Assembly (NCBI GenBank): GCA_017979445.1 | Contig: CM030718.1 | Location: 23,741,021 to 23,805,020 of the forward strand | DNA: 64,000 nt | Origin: Akebia trifoliata | Lineage: Eukaryota; Streptophyta; Magnoliopsida; Ranunculales; Lardizabalaceae | Reading direction: 5' to 3' | Part shown: piece by piece, positions 42,851 through 54,660 of the stretch | Layout of the letters: each line of letters opens with the position of its first letter | Position numbering within the stretch: the first letter of the stretch is position 1 | Notes under the pieces: model-generated | What the model saw: only the letters and a program-made list of their open reading frames with translations | The model's database searches: none | Told to the model about the DNA's origin: nothing | Position numbers and translations under genes: made by a program

Positions 42851-44431
42851 GTTCCCCTAATCTTTTCAAATTGATGCTTGGCCCCACTTGATTGAAAAGT
42901 TTGGTATCTTAAAACAATGAAAAATAAATGTGATCGCTTGGTGAATAAATGATCATAAATGTGTCTTGAAGCTAAATTGATAAGATCTGAAAATGTCGAA
43001 ACAAATGTGGAATTTAAATGGATCATAGGAATTGCTAACCTAGATTTGATTTCTTCGACAACTGAGGCTTTATTTATGTTTATTTTTTTCTTTTCATTTG
43101 ATATATCTTTACTATTATAATAAGAGAAGGTAGAGTAGAAGTAGTTGGACACCAAAATTTGAATTCCAAAAAGGCCATCATCTTAACAAAAAACTTAATA
43201 TAATCATTGTCTTTTTTTTTATGAAAAACCTAAAAAATGGCAATCACACATCCCTGAAACGACATTGATTAGTTTTGAAAATTACAAAAATGTCTGTGAA
43301 ATCTTTAAAACCACCTTTTAATTCATTTTTAAATTATAAATAAGCCCTCCAGATATATGTGGGTTTGCACATGCCAACTTCTAGTTACTATTATAACGAG
43401 AGAAGGAAGAGTAGAAGTGGTTCACACAAAATTTTGGATTTCAAAAATGCCCCCACTTTAACATTTGAACTTAATATGATCATGATCATTTTGTTATAAA
43501 AAAATTGTCATTGCATGTCTATAAAATCATGTTGTTTAGCTTTTAAAATTATAAAATTATCTTTCTTACCATGTAATCTTCAAAATCACCATTTAATTAA
43601 TATTTTAGATTATACATAAGCACTTCTTATCAATGTACATTTGCACATACCACCTTCTAGTTATATATAATTAACCAACCTAATACTGAATTAGAATATA
43701 ATACTGATTTGGAACGCATAGAATGTAGGTGTGATTTTTATGTCCTACCTAGTGTGGGGGAAATTCTGAAATAAGGACACGTGGCAGGAGTTTAATCTCG
43801 GAAGTGTCTCCAAAGCTCGGATGGGCTTATATGTAAGCCCGGTAAATTGAACTCCTCGGGTGCCAATGGATGATTGAGCTCGGACCCGAGTCACCGATAT
43901 GTTAGGTAGTACGGGTAATGGCAGCACAGGTCGGTTGTACGGATCTGACATATGCGACAGCTGATTGACAGCATTAACAACTCACGCCATCCCAGAAGTG
44001 GCAGGGCAGTTGTAACAACTCCTGCAGCTGACATGTCAGGGAGTGAGCTAACTACCCTAGGTCACCTCAAAGGGTGGCACAGAAATCGAACCTGATCAAT
44101 GCCTATAAAAGGAAGAGGGCTATAGGTAAAGGAGGTTTGATTTCTTCTTATCTAAAAAGAAAACTAAATTACACTGATCAATTTGTCTAACTTGATCATC
44201 GGAGTGGGCTGATTTGCAGGTCCGCCCGAGCTAAGAGAGAAGGAAAGGGTAGAGCAATTTCTTGCATCTACACCTAGCATACGATAATTGGCTTGACCTA
44301 ATAGGCCAATAGCCATTGAGGAAAAGATTCCGCAACTGTTTGGTCAAGATTTCATAAAGAATATAAGCTTTCACCTCACGTTATATCGAGATAATGATGG
44401 GCCCATTCCTTAAAGGACATGACACACCGTA
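42845..44431. repeat. Dispersed segment E copy 3, interrupted by a solo LTR
   Basis: Collinear with 26290-27470. The block before 43752 and the block after 44273 are adjacent in the other copy (CTACCTA/CCATACGATA), which proves the intervening 520 bp was inserted. The right end at ACACCGTA is cut by the copia LTR at 44432. Confidence 0.8.
43753..44272 (+). mobile_element. Solo LTR, 520 bp, CCTAG target duplication
   Basis: It begins TGTGGGGGAAATTCTGAAAT and ends CTTGCATCTACA, with CCTAG on both sides (43748-43752 and 44273-44277). The empty site is visible in copy 2 of segment E. A TATA box (CCTATAAAAGG) is at ~44103. No PBS or purine tract follows, so internal sequence was removed by LTR-LTR recombination. 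GC-richer than its surroundings. Lineage (gypsy or copia) is not decidable. Confidence 0.9.
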
Positions 44432-44962
44432 TGTTGAGGAAAAATCTAGAGTACTTGACTCTAAATGCACAAATATTGGATATAAACAAGTAAACAATTT
44501 ACTTGTACTATACCCTCAATAAAGATATCACTCACAAGTTGAAGAAGAAAATAACACTCTATTAAAAAAACACACTTTTACAAGCACTCACACTTTTTAC
44601 AACCTCTCAAGACCTCTTACTCACAACTTATTTCTCACAACTTGTTTCTTACTACTTGATTACAAAATGAGAGAACTCACCCCTATTTATACTAGTGGCA
44701 CCTCCTTAACTAATGGTTAGGATTGTGCCAACACATTCTTAATCTAGTGGTTACAATTTTGTCATCTAGAACTTTCTAAAAATATCTATTAGTCTAGAGT
44801 TTTCTACCAAATATCTATAATTCTAAAATCTTCTATTTTTCTCTTATCTAAAGACATCTAGAGTTTTCTCTAGGAAGATTCTAGAAATTGGGCTATAAAT
44901 AACTATTGGGCTTGGACAATAAATGTGGGCTTTTCAATTTGGGCTGGTGTTGAATTTTAACA
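44432..44962 (-). repeat. 3' LTR of the copia element (531 bp)
   Basis: On the plus strand it starts TGTTGAGGAAAAATCTAGAG and ends GAATTTTAACA, so on the element strand it runs TGTTAAAATTC...CTCAACA. It is preceded on the element strand by the purine tract GTTGAGGGGGAG (44963-44974). A TATA-like CTATTTATAC is at ~44690. Confidence 0.85.
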
Positions 44963-45457
44963 CTCCCCCTCAACACCAGCTCTTACTCTTTGCACCATGT
45001 TGAGTTGACGACGAAAGTTTTCAAACTTGCCAGTACTCAATCCTTTTGTGAGCAAGTCTGCAACTTGATCATCTGTTTTGATTTGTCTCATTTCTATATC
45101 TTCTTGAAGAACATTTTCTCTAACAAAATGATAATGCACTTCCACATGTTTAGTTCTTGCATGAAAAACTGGATTCTCTGCCAAACGGATTGCTGACTGG
45201 TTATCACAGTATAATGGAACCGCATAATTTATTGATTGATGTAGATCGTTCATCAGCTGTATTAGCCACATATTCTCTTGAGTTACTATTGCTGCTGCTC
45301 GATATTCTGCTTCTGTTGTTGATAAAGACACAGTCGGTTGTCTCTTGCTACACCAAGAAATCACTCCCGATCCAAGAGTAAACATATACCCAGTAGTTGA
45401 TCGGCGAGTGTCGTGATCTCCTGCATAGTCAGCATCACAGTAGCCACTAGCTTGCAA
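44957..45457 (-). pseudogene. copia RNase H region (3' end of pol)
   Basis: The frame reads [60 protein letters not shown] and [10 protein letters not shown], the standard motif series of copia RNase H with its D, E, D residues. It ends just before the 3' LTR. It is separated from RT by a frameshift near 45452, where the preceding frame runs on out of phase. Confidence 0.88.
44963..44976 (-). other. Polypurine tract of the copia element
   Basis: CTCCCCCTCAACACC on the plus strand, i.e. a G-rich purine run immediately before the 3' LTR on the element strand. It primes plus-strand DNA synthesis. Confidence 0.8.
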
Positions 45458-45888
45458 TCTTTGCCTTTCTTGTACAAAAGACCATAGTCAATTGTACCCT
45501 TCACGTATCTTAGTATTCGTCGGACTGCTTCCAAATGTGGCTTCTTTGGATTTTGCATGTACCGACTCATCACACCAACTGCATAAGAAATGTCAGGTCG
45601 AGTCAAAGTCAAGTAGATAAGACTACCTACCAGTTGTTGATACATCGTTGCATCTTTCAAGTCTTTTCCTTCATGTGCACACAGCTTAGCATTTGGTTCC
45701 ATTGGTGTTGAGATTGGTTTGCTTTCGAGCATTCCGAACTTCTTCAATAAATCTCTAGAATATTTTTGCTGGCAGAGAAATATTCCTTCTTGTGTACGAT
45801 CAACTTCTAAACCAAGGAAGTGCTTGAGTTGTCCAAGTTCTTTCATCTGGAAACAAACAGATAGATTCTCCTTTGTTCGAAGGATTTA
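45361..45888 (-). pseudogene. copia RT C-terminal part / connection
   Basis: [44 protein letters not shown] and [20 protein letters not shown] are conserved copia RT motifs after the YVDD box. A TAA (45886-45888) interrupts the frame 13 codons upstream of the Met. The same frame continues directly before it, so this is a nonsense mutation, not a separate gene. Confidence 0.85.
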
Positions 45889-46200
45889 TGCCTCATCATC
45901 ACCCGTTATGATTAAATCATCCACGTACACAAGCACGATAGCTAACTTTCCTCTATTAGTTTTAACAAACAAACTGGAATCTGCAGGTGTTACTGAATAG
46001 CCACCTTGAGTAAGAAATTCAGAAATCTTACCGTACCATGCCCTTGGTGCTTGTTTTAATCCGTAGAGTGCCTTTCGCAGTTTACACACATACTCAGGAT
46101 GATCTTGGTTCTGAAAACCTGTTGGCTGGATCATATAGATCCTCGATCTAACTCCCCGTGTAGAAAGGCATTCTTCACATCCATCTGCCATAGGTTCCAA
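45886..46200 (-). pseudogene. copia RT catalytic segment with YVDD
   Basis: [36 protein letters not shown] and [13 protein letters not shown] give the central RT motifs, with the catalytic Asp pair in YVDD. The first ~20 residues of the open frame are out of phase with the true pol frame, which shifts from the upstream 846-codon frame near 46142. Confidence 0.88.
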
Positions 46201-48671
46201 TCTTTGGTGGCTGCAAGTGCTAGTAGGACTCGTACAATTGTAAGTTTCGCCACCGGACTAAATGTTTCATCATAGTCTAGCCCATATTGTTGAGAAAACC
46301 CTCGAGCCACCAGTTTAGCCTTATACCTCTCAATTGATCCATTTGGACGACGCTTTATCTTGTAAACCCATTTGCAGGATATGAGTTTCACATCTTTTGG
46401 CTTTGGCACCAAATCCCAGGTCTGATTTTGCTTTAACGCTATGACTTCTTCTTCCATAGCTTTGATCCACTCAGATTTTTGTGATGCTTCTTCAAATGTC
46501 TCGGGTTCTTTAGCAGTTGCTTCTTCAGCTATGGCTGCATTGGCATATTTGGGATTTGGTTTGCGAATTCTGTTTGACCTTCTCAGTTGTGATTGTGGAG
46601 TTGATACTTCCGTTTCTCCATGATGATCTTCTTGTTGATACACACCAGTTTCCCAAGGATTCTGGGCCATCTCTTGATCACCATCACTGTCATGTAGATC
46701 TCCAGCCTCATCTGAACTTGGTTGAATGTTGACAGTGTGCTCCTCCATCTTTTGTTGTAGTTTGTCTTCGAATTCTCTTGAGTCTGGCAACACCTCTTTT
46801 CCTGAGGACCACCAAGAAGATGCTTCGTCGAATACCACATCTCGCGATGTATAACACCTTCCAGTTGTAGGATCACAACATCTCCATCCCTTTATCTGAT
46901 TATCGTATCCAACAAAGATACATCTGACTGCTTTCTTATCGAACTTGCTACGTAAATGATCAGGAACGAATACATAGCATACACATCCAAATACTCGATC
47001 CCACAGTTTCTCAAAGGGTGAAACAAACTCTAACCTTGGTTGAGGAAGTCTGTTGATCACATGGGCTGCTGTTCTCATAGCTTCGGCCCAAAATCTTCCC
47101 GGTACATTCTTTGCATGTAGCATACTCCGACAAGTTTCTGCAAGATGTCGATTCTTTCTTTCTGCTACACCATTCTGTTGTGGTGTATTGGCACATGTAT
47201 ACTGACGACGTAGTTTGCATTCTCGTAGGTATAGAGAGAACTCGTCCGAGCTATATTCTCCTCCGTTGTCTGTGCGCAAGCAACGGATCTTCTTTCCTAC
47301 TTCTCCTTCAACTATCTCTTTGAACTCTTTAAACTTTGAAAAGGTTTCAGATTTTTCTTTCATAAAGAAAACCCACACATACCTAGAGAAGTCATCAATG
47401 AAGGTTACCATGTACCGCATTCCGCCGATTGATGGTTGCTTGACTGGCCCGAACACATCAGAGTGAACTAACTCTAATAGTTCCTTTGCTTTAAACTTTG
47501 ATTTCTCGTATGGCAATTGATGTGCTTTACCATACTGGCATCCCGCACAGACTGTGTCTGTTCTCATGTCAAGCTGAGGAAGTCCCTTAAGCATCAACTT
47601 CTTTACCATCACACTTAGCTTAGAATAGCTGACATGACTCAACCGCATGTGCCACAAATCTGCTGTCTCGTTCCTTCTTGTCTTGTCTACATATGCAGAC
47701 TCTGCTGACATTACGTAAATTGATTCCAATCGTCGTCCCTCCATCGTTGGTTTTTCTGAGATTTTGAGGTCACTATACACCTTCACATCTTGGGGACCGA
47801 ACAAGACATAGTAGCCTGATGATGTCAGTTGAGCCACAGATAGTAAATTTTTCTTAATTCCTGGAACATGGTAGACATCTTGAAGTGGCACTTGGTTAGA
47901 ATTATAACGAGGTGTGACTATCGTCTTACCGATGTGAGCTATCGGTAACCTTGAGTTGTCAGCTGTCACCACCACACGACTTCCCTTATACTCGGACAGA
48001 TTTTGCAACTTCTGTGTATCACCTGTCATGTGATTTGAGCACCCCGAGTCTACGATCCAGTCATTCTCGTAGTCAATCCCTTTAAATGTAGTTGTAAGAG
48101 CTACCTCTTCTTCTTCCTTTACAAACGATGCTTCAGCATCCCATTCATCTTCAATTTTCTCTTTAGAACTGGAAGCAGCAGCATTACTTTCAGCATGCTT
48201 TTTCTTAGACCAACAGTCTTTCGCCATGTGACCCTTCTTCCCGCAATTGTAGCAATCGCCTTCGAACCTTCTACTATTACCGTGATTCTTTGAAGCTCCC
48301 CCTAGACGATAGCCTCCCTCTCTTTGATGACCTCTTATCTTGTCACCATTCGTTTTAGATCCACCTCTGACGTACTGCTTGAAGCTACCTTTACTTTTGC
48401 TTGTGTAAAGTGCTTCTTCCTTATCCTTCAACGAGACTCCTCCCATTTGCTTAGCCAAAGCTTCTTGACCAACAAGCAAATTTCCAAACTCAACAAGTGA
48501 TGGTTGTGTCGGCCATCCTTGTACTGCAGCAACAAAGCCTCGGTATTCGGGTCGCAAACCATGGGTAATTATTATTTTTATCCTGATTTCTCCAATAGCA
48601 GCATTCGGATCTAACTCTGAAATTTCACGGCATATCGACTTCACCTTATGAAAGTATTGGGCGATCGTCAT
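46131..48671 (-). pseudogene. copia gag (C-terminal)-protease-integrase-RT start, 846 codons
   Basis: In order: gag tail (1-135), CCHC knuckle [14 protein letters not shown] (140-153), aspartic protease DSG (208-210), integrase HHCC zinc site (H341, H346, C375, C378), catalytic core D405, D468, E504 with TDNGGEYSS and [10 protein letters not shown], a GKEV/GYD C-terminal region, then RT from ~730 ([42 protein letters not shown]). The Met at 48671 is not the true start; gag sequence continues upstream in frame to a stop near 48678 and beyond it to the gypsy junction. All catalytic residues seen are intact, so inactivation came from the frame breaks and the insertion. Confidence 0.92.
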
Positions 48672-48713
48672 ATCACGTTACGCCATTGATAGCAACTCGT
48701 TCTCGAGAAGTTG

Positions 48714-50451
48714 TGTAGACACCCCATTTTTGCATCCGCCTGATTAATCAACTCGTCAACCCGATCGCAAGGATTCCCAATGATGGATGTGTATTCCATT
48801 GCTTTACTTTGTTACCAGATTTGTTTCAGAAATCCAGATGAGGTATCTCGAATTGACAAAACCTTAGAAACCACGCTACGCTAGGAAAATACGACCCCAG
48901 AAACATAGAAATCATCATCTTGCAGACCAAAAAGAAATTTCACGATAAAAATCACTAAGAATGATCAAATTACCAAAATACCCCTAACCTCAAAATAACC
49001 CTAGAGCCTACGTTACGCTTAGAAAAACCCATTCGAACAGATAAAATGACAATTCGAAATCAAATAAATCATTTCGCCAATTTTCATAGAATTTGACAAA
49101 ATTACGAAAATGCCCCTCACAAAGTTCACGACCATTTCACACAAAAATCTTCATAAATAACAAAAACTAATATTTTCATTGAATTCCTTACGAAAAATCG
49201 ATTCTAAAACATCCTGGAACATTAAAAACCGACTTAAAACGTGAAAAGTCCTCTTCGGGGGTAAAACGGTAATTTCATAATTTTCATAATTAAAAAAATC
49301 GAAATTAATAAATAAAATATTAAATAATTAAATTTAAACATTAATGAAATTAATTTAAAATTTTGAACCTAAAAAATCGATTAATCGGACTCTCAGGCAA
49401 AATTGTTAAGGGTTCGTGGGATATTTCTTTAAGGACCCTTCCATTTGGGGGTCCGAAGAATTAAAAATATTTTAGAGGAGGGTTTTCCAAAAATTTAAAG
49501 TAAATCAAGCAAGACTGAAGTCAAGGTATTAAAGTCAATCAAGTGAGACTAAAGTCAAAATTAAAGTCAATCAATTAAGACTAAAGTCAAAACATTAAAA
49601 GTCAATCAAATAAGACCAAAAGTCATAATAGAGATCTAATTAAATAATAACTCTATCTAATAGAGTTCTAACTTAAAAACAATTCTACTAAAACAATTTG
49701 AATTAAAACACAATTCTACCTAAAACAGTTCTAATTAAAACACAATTCTACCTAAAACAATTTTAACTAAAACACAACTCTAATTAAAAGATCTCTAATT
49801 AAACACTAACTCTATCCAAATCAACCCTAAAAAACATCTATAAATAGAGGTGCTCACACCCTATTTTCGTATCAAATGATAAACCCTAAGAGAAGTAGGT
49901 CTAGAAGCTCCCCTAGCCCCCCATAAACCCTAGTTTTGGAGCCCCAACTCCTTAGCTAACATCCCTCCTTCAATTTTAGTCTAGAAAACACCCAAAAGCC
50001 TTTTAAAAACATCCCCAAATCCGCAACGAACTTGAAGAGTTCAGATTCAAAAACAAGGAGATACCTTGCCTCGGAGATCCGAAGTCAAATCCGGAAGCAG
50101 AACGAAGCAAGGGAGCACGGTACAAGGAATTCTTTTTGTCAGATCTGAGGGAACCAAGTCCTTGCCATCGGAAAGGTAAACTTTTTATTTTTATTTATTT
50201 TCTTATCTAGGTTTTAGCAATGTAATTTACTTGGGAATTTAGTAGAGACCGGCTTTGGCCGGGCGGGGTTGGTGCCTAACACCTTCCAACCCCGTAACTT
50301 GATCCCCGAATTCAGCTTTTTTGGTTTTAGATTAGTTTTTATCCGTTTAGAGTCATTGATCGGTTCCTAGACCGTAATAACTAGGTGGCGACTCCCAAAC
50401 CTCAAGGGTCAAAAGCGGATCCGCGCACCCCGCGGATCGATGGCGCTTTCA
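48714..50451 (+). repeat. 5' LTR of Tat/Ogre-like element 2 (1738 bp)
   Basis: Starts TGTAGACACCCCATTTTTGC and ends GATGGCGCTTTCA, with the PBS one base later. The U3 carries short direct repeats (AGACTAAAGTCAA at 49515-49620 and ACACAATTCTACCTAAAAC at ~49685-49760). TATA box CTATAAATAGAGG is at 49838-49850. AT-rich U3 and GC-richer U5 (CCGCGCACCCCGCGGATCG) are distinct. Confidence 0.88.
49838..49850 (+). promoter_or_regulatory. LTR promoter TATA box
   Basis: ATCTATAAATAGAGG, a strong plant TATA context, ~610 bp before the LTR end; transcription of element 2 would begin just downstream. Confidence 0.7.
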
Positions 50452-50452
50452 G

Positions 50453-50470
50453 TGGCGACTCCACTGGGGA
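50453..50470 (+). other. Primer-binding site of element 2 (tRNA-Arg type)
   Basis: TGGCGACTCCACTGGGGA, one base after the LTR CA terminus. It differs from the PBS of element 1 at one position. Confidence 0.82.
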
Positions 50471-53400
50471 CATTGAGGATCAGACTTGAAAAACCCCAAG
50501 TATGGGAATATTACCATTGACCTAGATTTTATTTCTTTTTTGCTTTCTTTCTTTTATATTTAATTTTTAGATAATTTCTTACTATTGTCCGATTATCGTT
50601 TTTTTTTCATTTATTTATGGGCCCAATCATTAAATTTTGTTCAATTTTCGAGTATGTTAACGTGGCACATTTTTTTTTGTGTGGTTCGATCGAGGGTCAC
50701 TTAGGGTGACTTTGAATAATACTAAATTTCAAAAGATAATTTTATTGGGGGCGGAATAATGACGATTGAGTATGGAATAATGAAACAAAGGGTTTTTTTT
50801 TTTAGGAAGGTCGATCCGTTTTTTAGATGATGATTTTTTTTTAGGAAACATGCTTGTTATGTTCCTCAATAATGTTTAAAAAAATCGAAAAAAAAGAGTT
50901 TTTATTTATTTGTTTTTGTTTTTTTTTTTTAGGTGTTTAGTTTTAGTTTTTTTTATATAGGCAAGTCTTGCTGCCTATGGACAGCAATAAAACGAAAAGT
51001 AAAAAAATGGTCCTTTTGAAGTTTCTGTACAGCAACAATGTGCTGGTTTCGTTGGGGTGCAGCAAGAAAAGTTCGTTTTTTATTTTTACCCCCCTTACAG
51101 CATACTAATGAGAGTGGTGTCATGCTAGATTCTATTTTGTTCTTCTCCCACAAAGTCGGTTCATCAGGACGCATCTGGTTTCATCGTTTAAATTCAAAGA
51201 AGAAACCAATTCGATCTCTCTGATTCGATCGTTGAAATTAGTCCAATCGATTTGGCTTCAGAATCGTTGCGTTTTCGTGATCGAAAGCTAAGAACCATTC
51301 TCTCTTCTTGAAACGCGATTCTGGTTTGAATGTGTAAAAAAAAAAAAATGAATAAAACATCGAGAAATGGCAGAGTTTTAGGGTTCAGATGATTAAAATC
51401 ATTAGCAGAAGAAGTTCAGAAAGGGATTTCTCTCATCACAGCGCTGAAATGGCGAGCAATTCGTCGAAAAATCCAATGTTACAGGCTGATCTCGACGCTG
51501 GTCTGCTGTTATAGGCTGATCTCTACGATTTAACCTGCTGATCTCGACGATTAGACTGCTGTTATAGGTTGATCTCGACGTTAAGCTGACGTTGATCTCG
51601 ACGTTAAGCTGACGTTGATCTCGACGTTAAGCTGCTGATCTCGACGTTAAGCTCGACGTTATTATCTTGGTTTTTTAAGATCAATTTATTTTCTAAAAAA
51701 AGGGGGAAATTAATTTGTTTCACAAAAAGGAAAATCAAAATAAAAAAAATAAAGAGTAGAAAGTTTTTTTAAAAAAAAAGGGAAGTTCAAAAAATAATGG
51801 AATCAATTTTTTTTTAAATATTGCTAATGGCGACATATGCTCAAGTTGTTTTGTTCTTTTTTTGAATTTCCTTGATTGGGCTCAATTTATTTTTTTAAAA
51901 AAATTAAAAAAATAAATGAACAAAACCATCCTCTTTATCTCATCAATCATCATTATACCCTCAATTCAAAACCCTTAGAAATTTCGAATTATTTCGGGTC
52001 GCCCCAAAATACCCTCGATTGGACTATGAAATTTATCAAAATATTGCGATGATCGGGACTATAAACTACCATGATTGGTATATGAAGGTGATGTGCATGC
52101 TTATTTCCATGGTTCGGACCATATTATTAATTCATGATAATTGCCTATTTAATATGCATAATGTCATTGGGAATGCATGTTTGATGTTGGTCATAATGTT
52201 GATCATGATTAAATGTTTATGTGATTGGAATGGTGCTTATATCCATATAATTCATGTTATAATTGGTTTGATTGGGCCATGGGCCCATTTGTTTGGAAAA
52301 GGCCCCGGGCACACCCCACCTTTTTGCACACACCACATGCACGTTTACCGCTTTACTCACTTACACGTCCCATTTAGCCAACGTGGCACTAGTGCGTGGC
52401 CCGGTCTCTTCGGAGATGCGACGTCATTCATGAAACCCACAACTCCAGTCACGTACCTTAGGGTATATCGAACTGGGGCATCAATACCGTCTGATCAGGT
52501 GATTCTGAGAGACATATTGATGCACCCATGCTGGGGTGACCTGAGCCTTTGTCCTATTGTAAGCCACACAGTCACATGTCCCGATTGCCAACGTAGTACT
52601 AGTACGTGGTCGGTCCCCTCGTGGGATGCCAAACCATTTATGAAAGCTACAACTCTTGACTCGTACCCGTAGGTATAAAAGGTAATCTAAGTATATCAAT
52701 TGCACTTCTTGGTCAAAACCGGTGCCTAAGCAAGATCTTGCCCCGCTGTACCCTACTGTACGAGGGGGATAGACTACGTCTATTCTAGACGAGAGGTATT
52801 TAAGTGGGCCCTTGCTCAGCATTGTGCGCCACCTCTCAACTGGAGATCAAACTGGCTGTTTTTGGCTTCAGAGAAGTGAATTGAGGTTTTAGATTATCAC
52901 CTATACGGTATATCAAACCAAGTCACCACGTATCGAAAGGTATATAGGTGTGCTTGGGCAAGGGTGGCCAGATAAAAATGCATTGCACGTAGTAAGCCTA
53001 GAGTCTAGAAACCTTCCCCATAGGTCACGACTCGAACTTATCGTGGGTGTTCCCGGGTTGTTTATTGAATGAATGCCTGTTGTTGGATGAATGTATGTGA
53101 GTGATGTGAATGATGAGATCAAAGTGCATGATTGTCCTCAAGGATCAAAGAAATTTTATTTTTGAAAATTAAAATGGGTGCACCGACCCAGTAAAGAATC
53201 CATTCTTTTACAATAATGACCCAGTCCATCCGATCCAACAATCATGATGGACCGGGCCAGTTAAATCAAAATGGAAATCGAATTTTCAAAGAAAAAAGAA
53301 AATATTTTTCAAAAAAAAGATTATTTTCCAAAAGAAGTGTCCTTTAGAAGAAACATTTTCCAGAAAATATATTTTCCAGAAAATATTTTCCATAAGTACA

Positions 53401-53481
53401 AGATTTTCCAAAAGAAAATAAATTGATCTCTTACATGGACCATTGGAAGAGTGCTAAAATACCCTTTTGTGTCAAACCAGG
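50471..53481 (+). other. 3-kb leader of element 2; tandem repeats at ~51480-51660
   Basis: At ~51480-51660 GTTGATCTCGACGTTAAGCT-type units (about 20-35 bp) repeat eight or so times. From ~52280 to 53060 it is collinear with element 1 (22980-23770). The 217-codon open frame 52019-52672 lies in this conserved part but is not open in element 1 and shows no motif. AGAAGA/TTTTCCAGAAAATAT repeats occur at 53330-53400, just before ORF1. Confidence 0.6.
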
Positions 53482-54660
53482 ATGTTAGCTGCCGGCGATA
53501 ACCCAATCGATCAGTTAGTCAAAACAACCGTCATAGGAATGCACCCTGTAGAGAAGATCAATTTTGGGAGATTCATGTTGAGGAGTGCTCTTTTCTTCCA
53601 TGAGTTTGAGATAGTCTGGAACCTCTTACATGCTATGGCTAAGCGATGGAACCCTACCTCCACATATTCCATATGGGGTACATGCATTTATGCCCTACTC
53701 ACGAGGATTATTGCGGCATCATGAGGATATCCACTTCAGGACCCCTAGTCAGGCCCTCATTGAAGACCGGATATTCTGGTGAACTCGCCACAGGGCTAAA
53801 CATTTCCAAGGAAGAAGCCAAGCCTTAGTCAATGACGGGAGATTGAACTTAGTACCTTTACTGGGCCCGTATCGCTCCCGCAGTCACCCTATCAATGTAA
53901 AACCCGAAGCTTGGCGAGCCACTAGAGACTATCGATTGTGCTTAGGAATCCTAGCCCAATACATACTGACCTCCAATAGTGATGGCCAAACTATCCCTGA
54001 GTCCTTCATAGATATAGCCTCTCAACTCTCAAGGAAAGCCAACCCAGTACCCCTAATCTTAGCTGAAACCTTCTCAGGTTAGATGCCATAAAAAATGGTG
54101 AGCGGGAAAGCTTCAAAGGAAGCCCTTACTTACTCTATATGTGGCTTTGTGACCGTCTCAAAATCGTAGAGGTTCCCTCAAACCTCGAATATGGCCCAGA
54201 ACATTTTTCCAAGAGAAACCTGTTAGTGCGTCACAATTCAGTCAAAGCTTGGAGCAAATGGTTAGACTCTCGCCTCGCCTGTCATATCGATTTTAGGTGC
54301 CCTTGGTGGATGACTGATCCCCCTGTTCTAGGAACCAAAGGATCCTACTATGTCCGTCTGATTGGTTTAGAAGAAACATCTTTTTACCATCCTAATCTAA
54401 TCCCAGAACAGTACGATGTACCTACAGAGTTATCCTTACCTCAGCATAAAGCTTTCTTTTCCCCCGAGCCTTTGACTGAAAAGTTAGTACACCTCATTGA
54501 GAAAGCTTGGAACAAGCGCACCTTAGGGTATCCAGACGGACCAGCAGAATTCAGAGAGCCAGTTGTTAGAGCCAAGAGGGTCAAGCCTGACAGCAATCCT
54601 GATGACCATCAAGACAAAGCCAAGCGTCCATGTAAAAATAGTTCAAAACAAATTTGTTGA
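53482..54660 (+). pseudogene. ORF1 of element 2, plant-mobile-domain-like, frameshifted
   Basis: The start MLAAGDNPIDQLVKT is followed by FHEFEIVWNLLHAMAKRWNP, HIFHMGYMHLCPTHEDYCGI, NLVPLLGPYRSRSH, YRLCLGILAQYILTSN and a long C-terminal frame (54139-54660). The last includes WLCDRLKIVEVPSNLEYGPE, VKAWSKWLDSRLACHID and LVHLIEKAWNKRTLGYPDGP. The Trp-rich pattern with H-x-C-P-T-x-E-D resembles the plant mobile domain found in host MAIL-type proteins and in some Ty3/gypsy elements. Single-base losses near 53655, 53823 and 54076 break the frame; element 1 retains the ancestral phase at the first two. Tail is Lys/Arg-rich (RAKRVKPD). Function in Ogre elements is unknown. Confidence 0.75.

Larger units (their letters stand above)
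44432..48713 (-). mobile_element. Ty1/copia retrotransposon, minus strand, 5' part displaced by a gypsy insertion
   Basis: Order on the minus strand is gag C-terminal part, zinc knuckle, protease, integrase, RT, RNase H, purine tract, 3' LTR. This protease-integrase-RT order is diagnostic of copia. The N-terminal gag, PBS and 5' LTR are absent because a Tat/Ogre LTR starts at 48714; they may lie beyond the window. Defects seen: an in-frame stop in gag (~48678), a frameshift near 46142, a nonsense codon at 45886-45888 and a frameshift near 45452. The left flank ACCGTA joins segment E. Confidence 0.92.

Noticed and set aside
46441..47466. Plus-strand frames over the copia element
   Set aside because: Antisense shadows of the copia polyprotein.
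50953..51223. Overlapping frames on both strands in the leader of element 2
   Set aside because: No motif, no counterpart in element 1.
52019..52672. 217-codon open frame in the leader of element 2
   Set aside because: The collinear stretch of element 1 is not open in this frame and no motif is visible.
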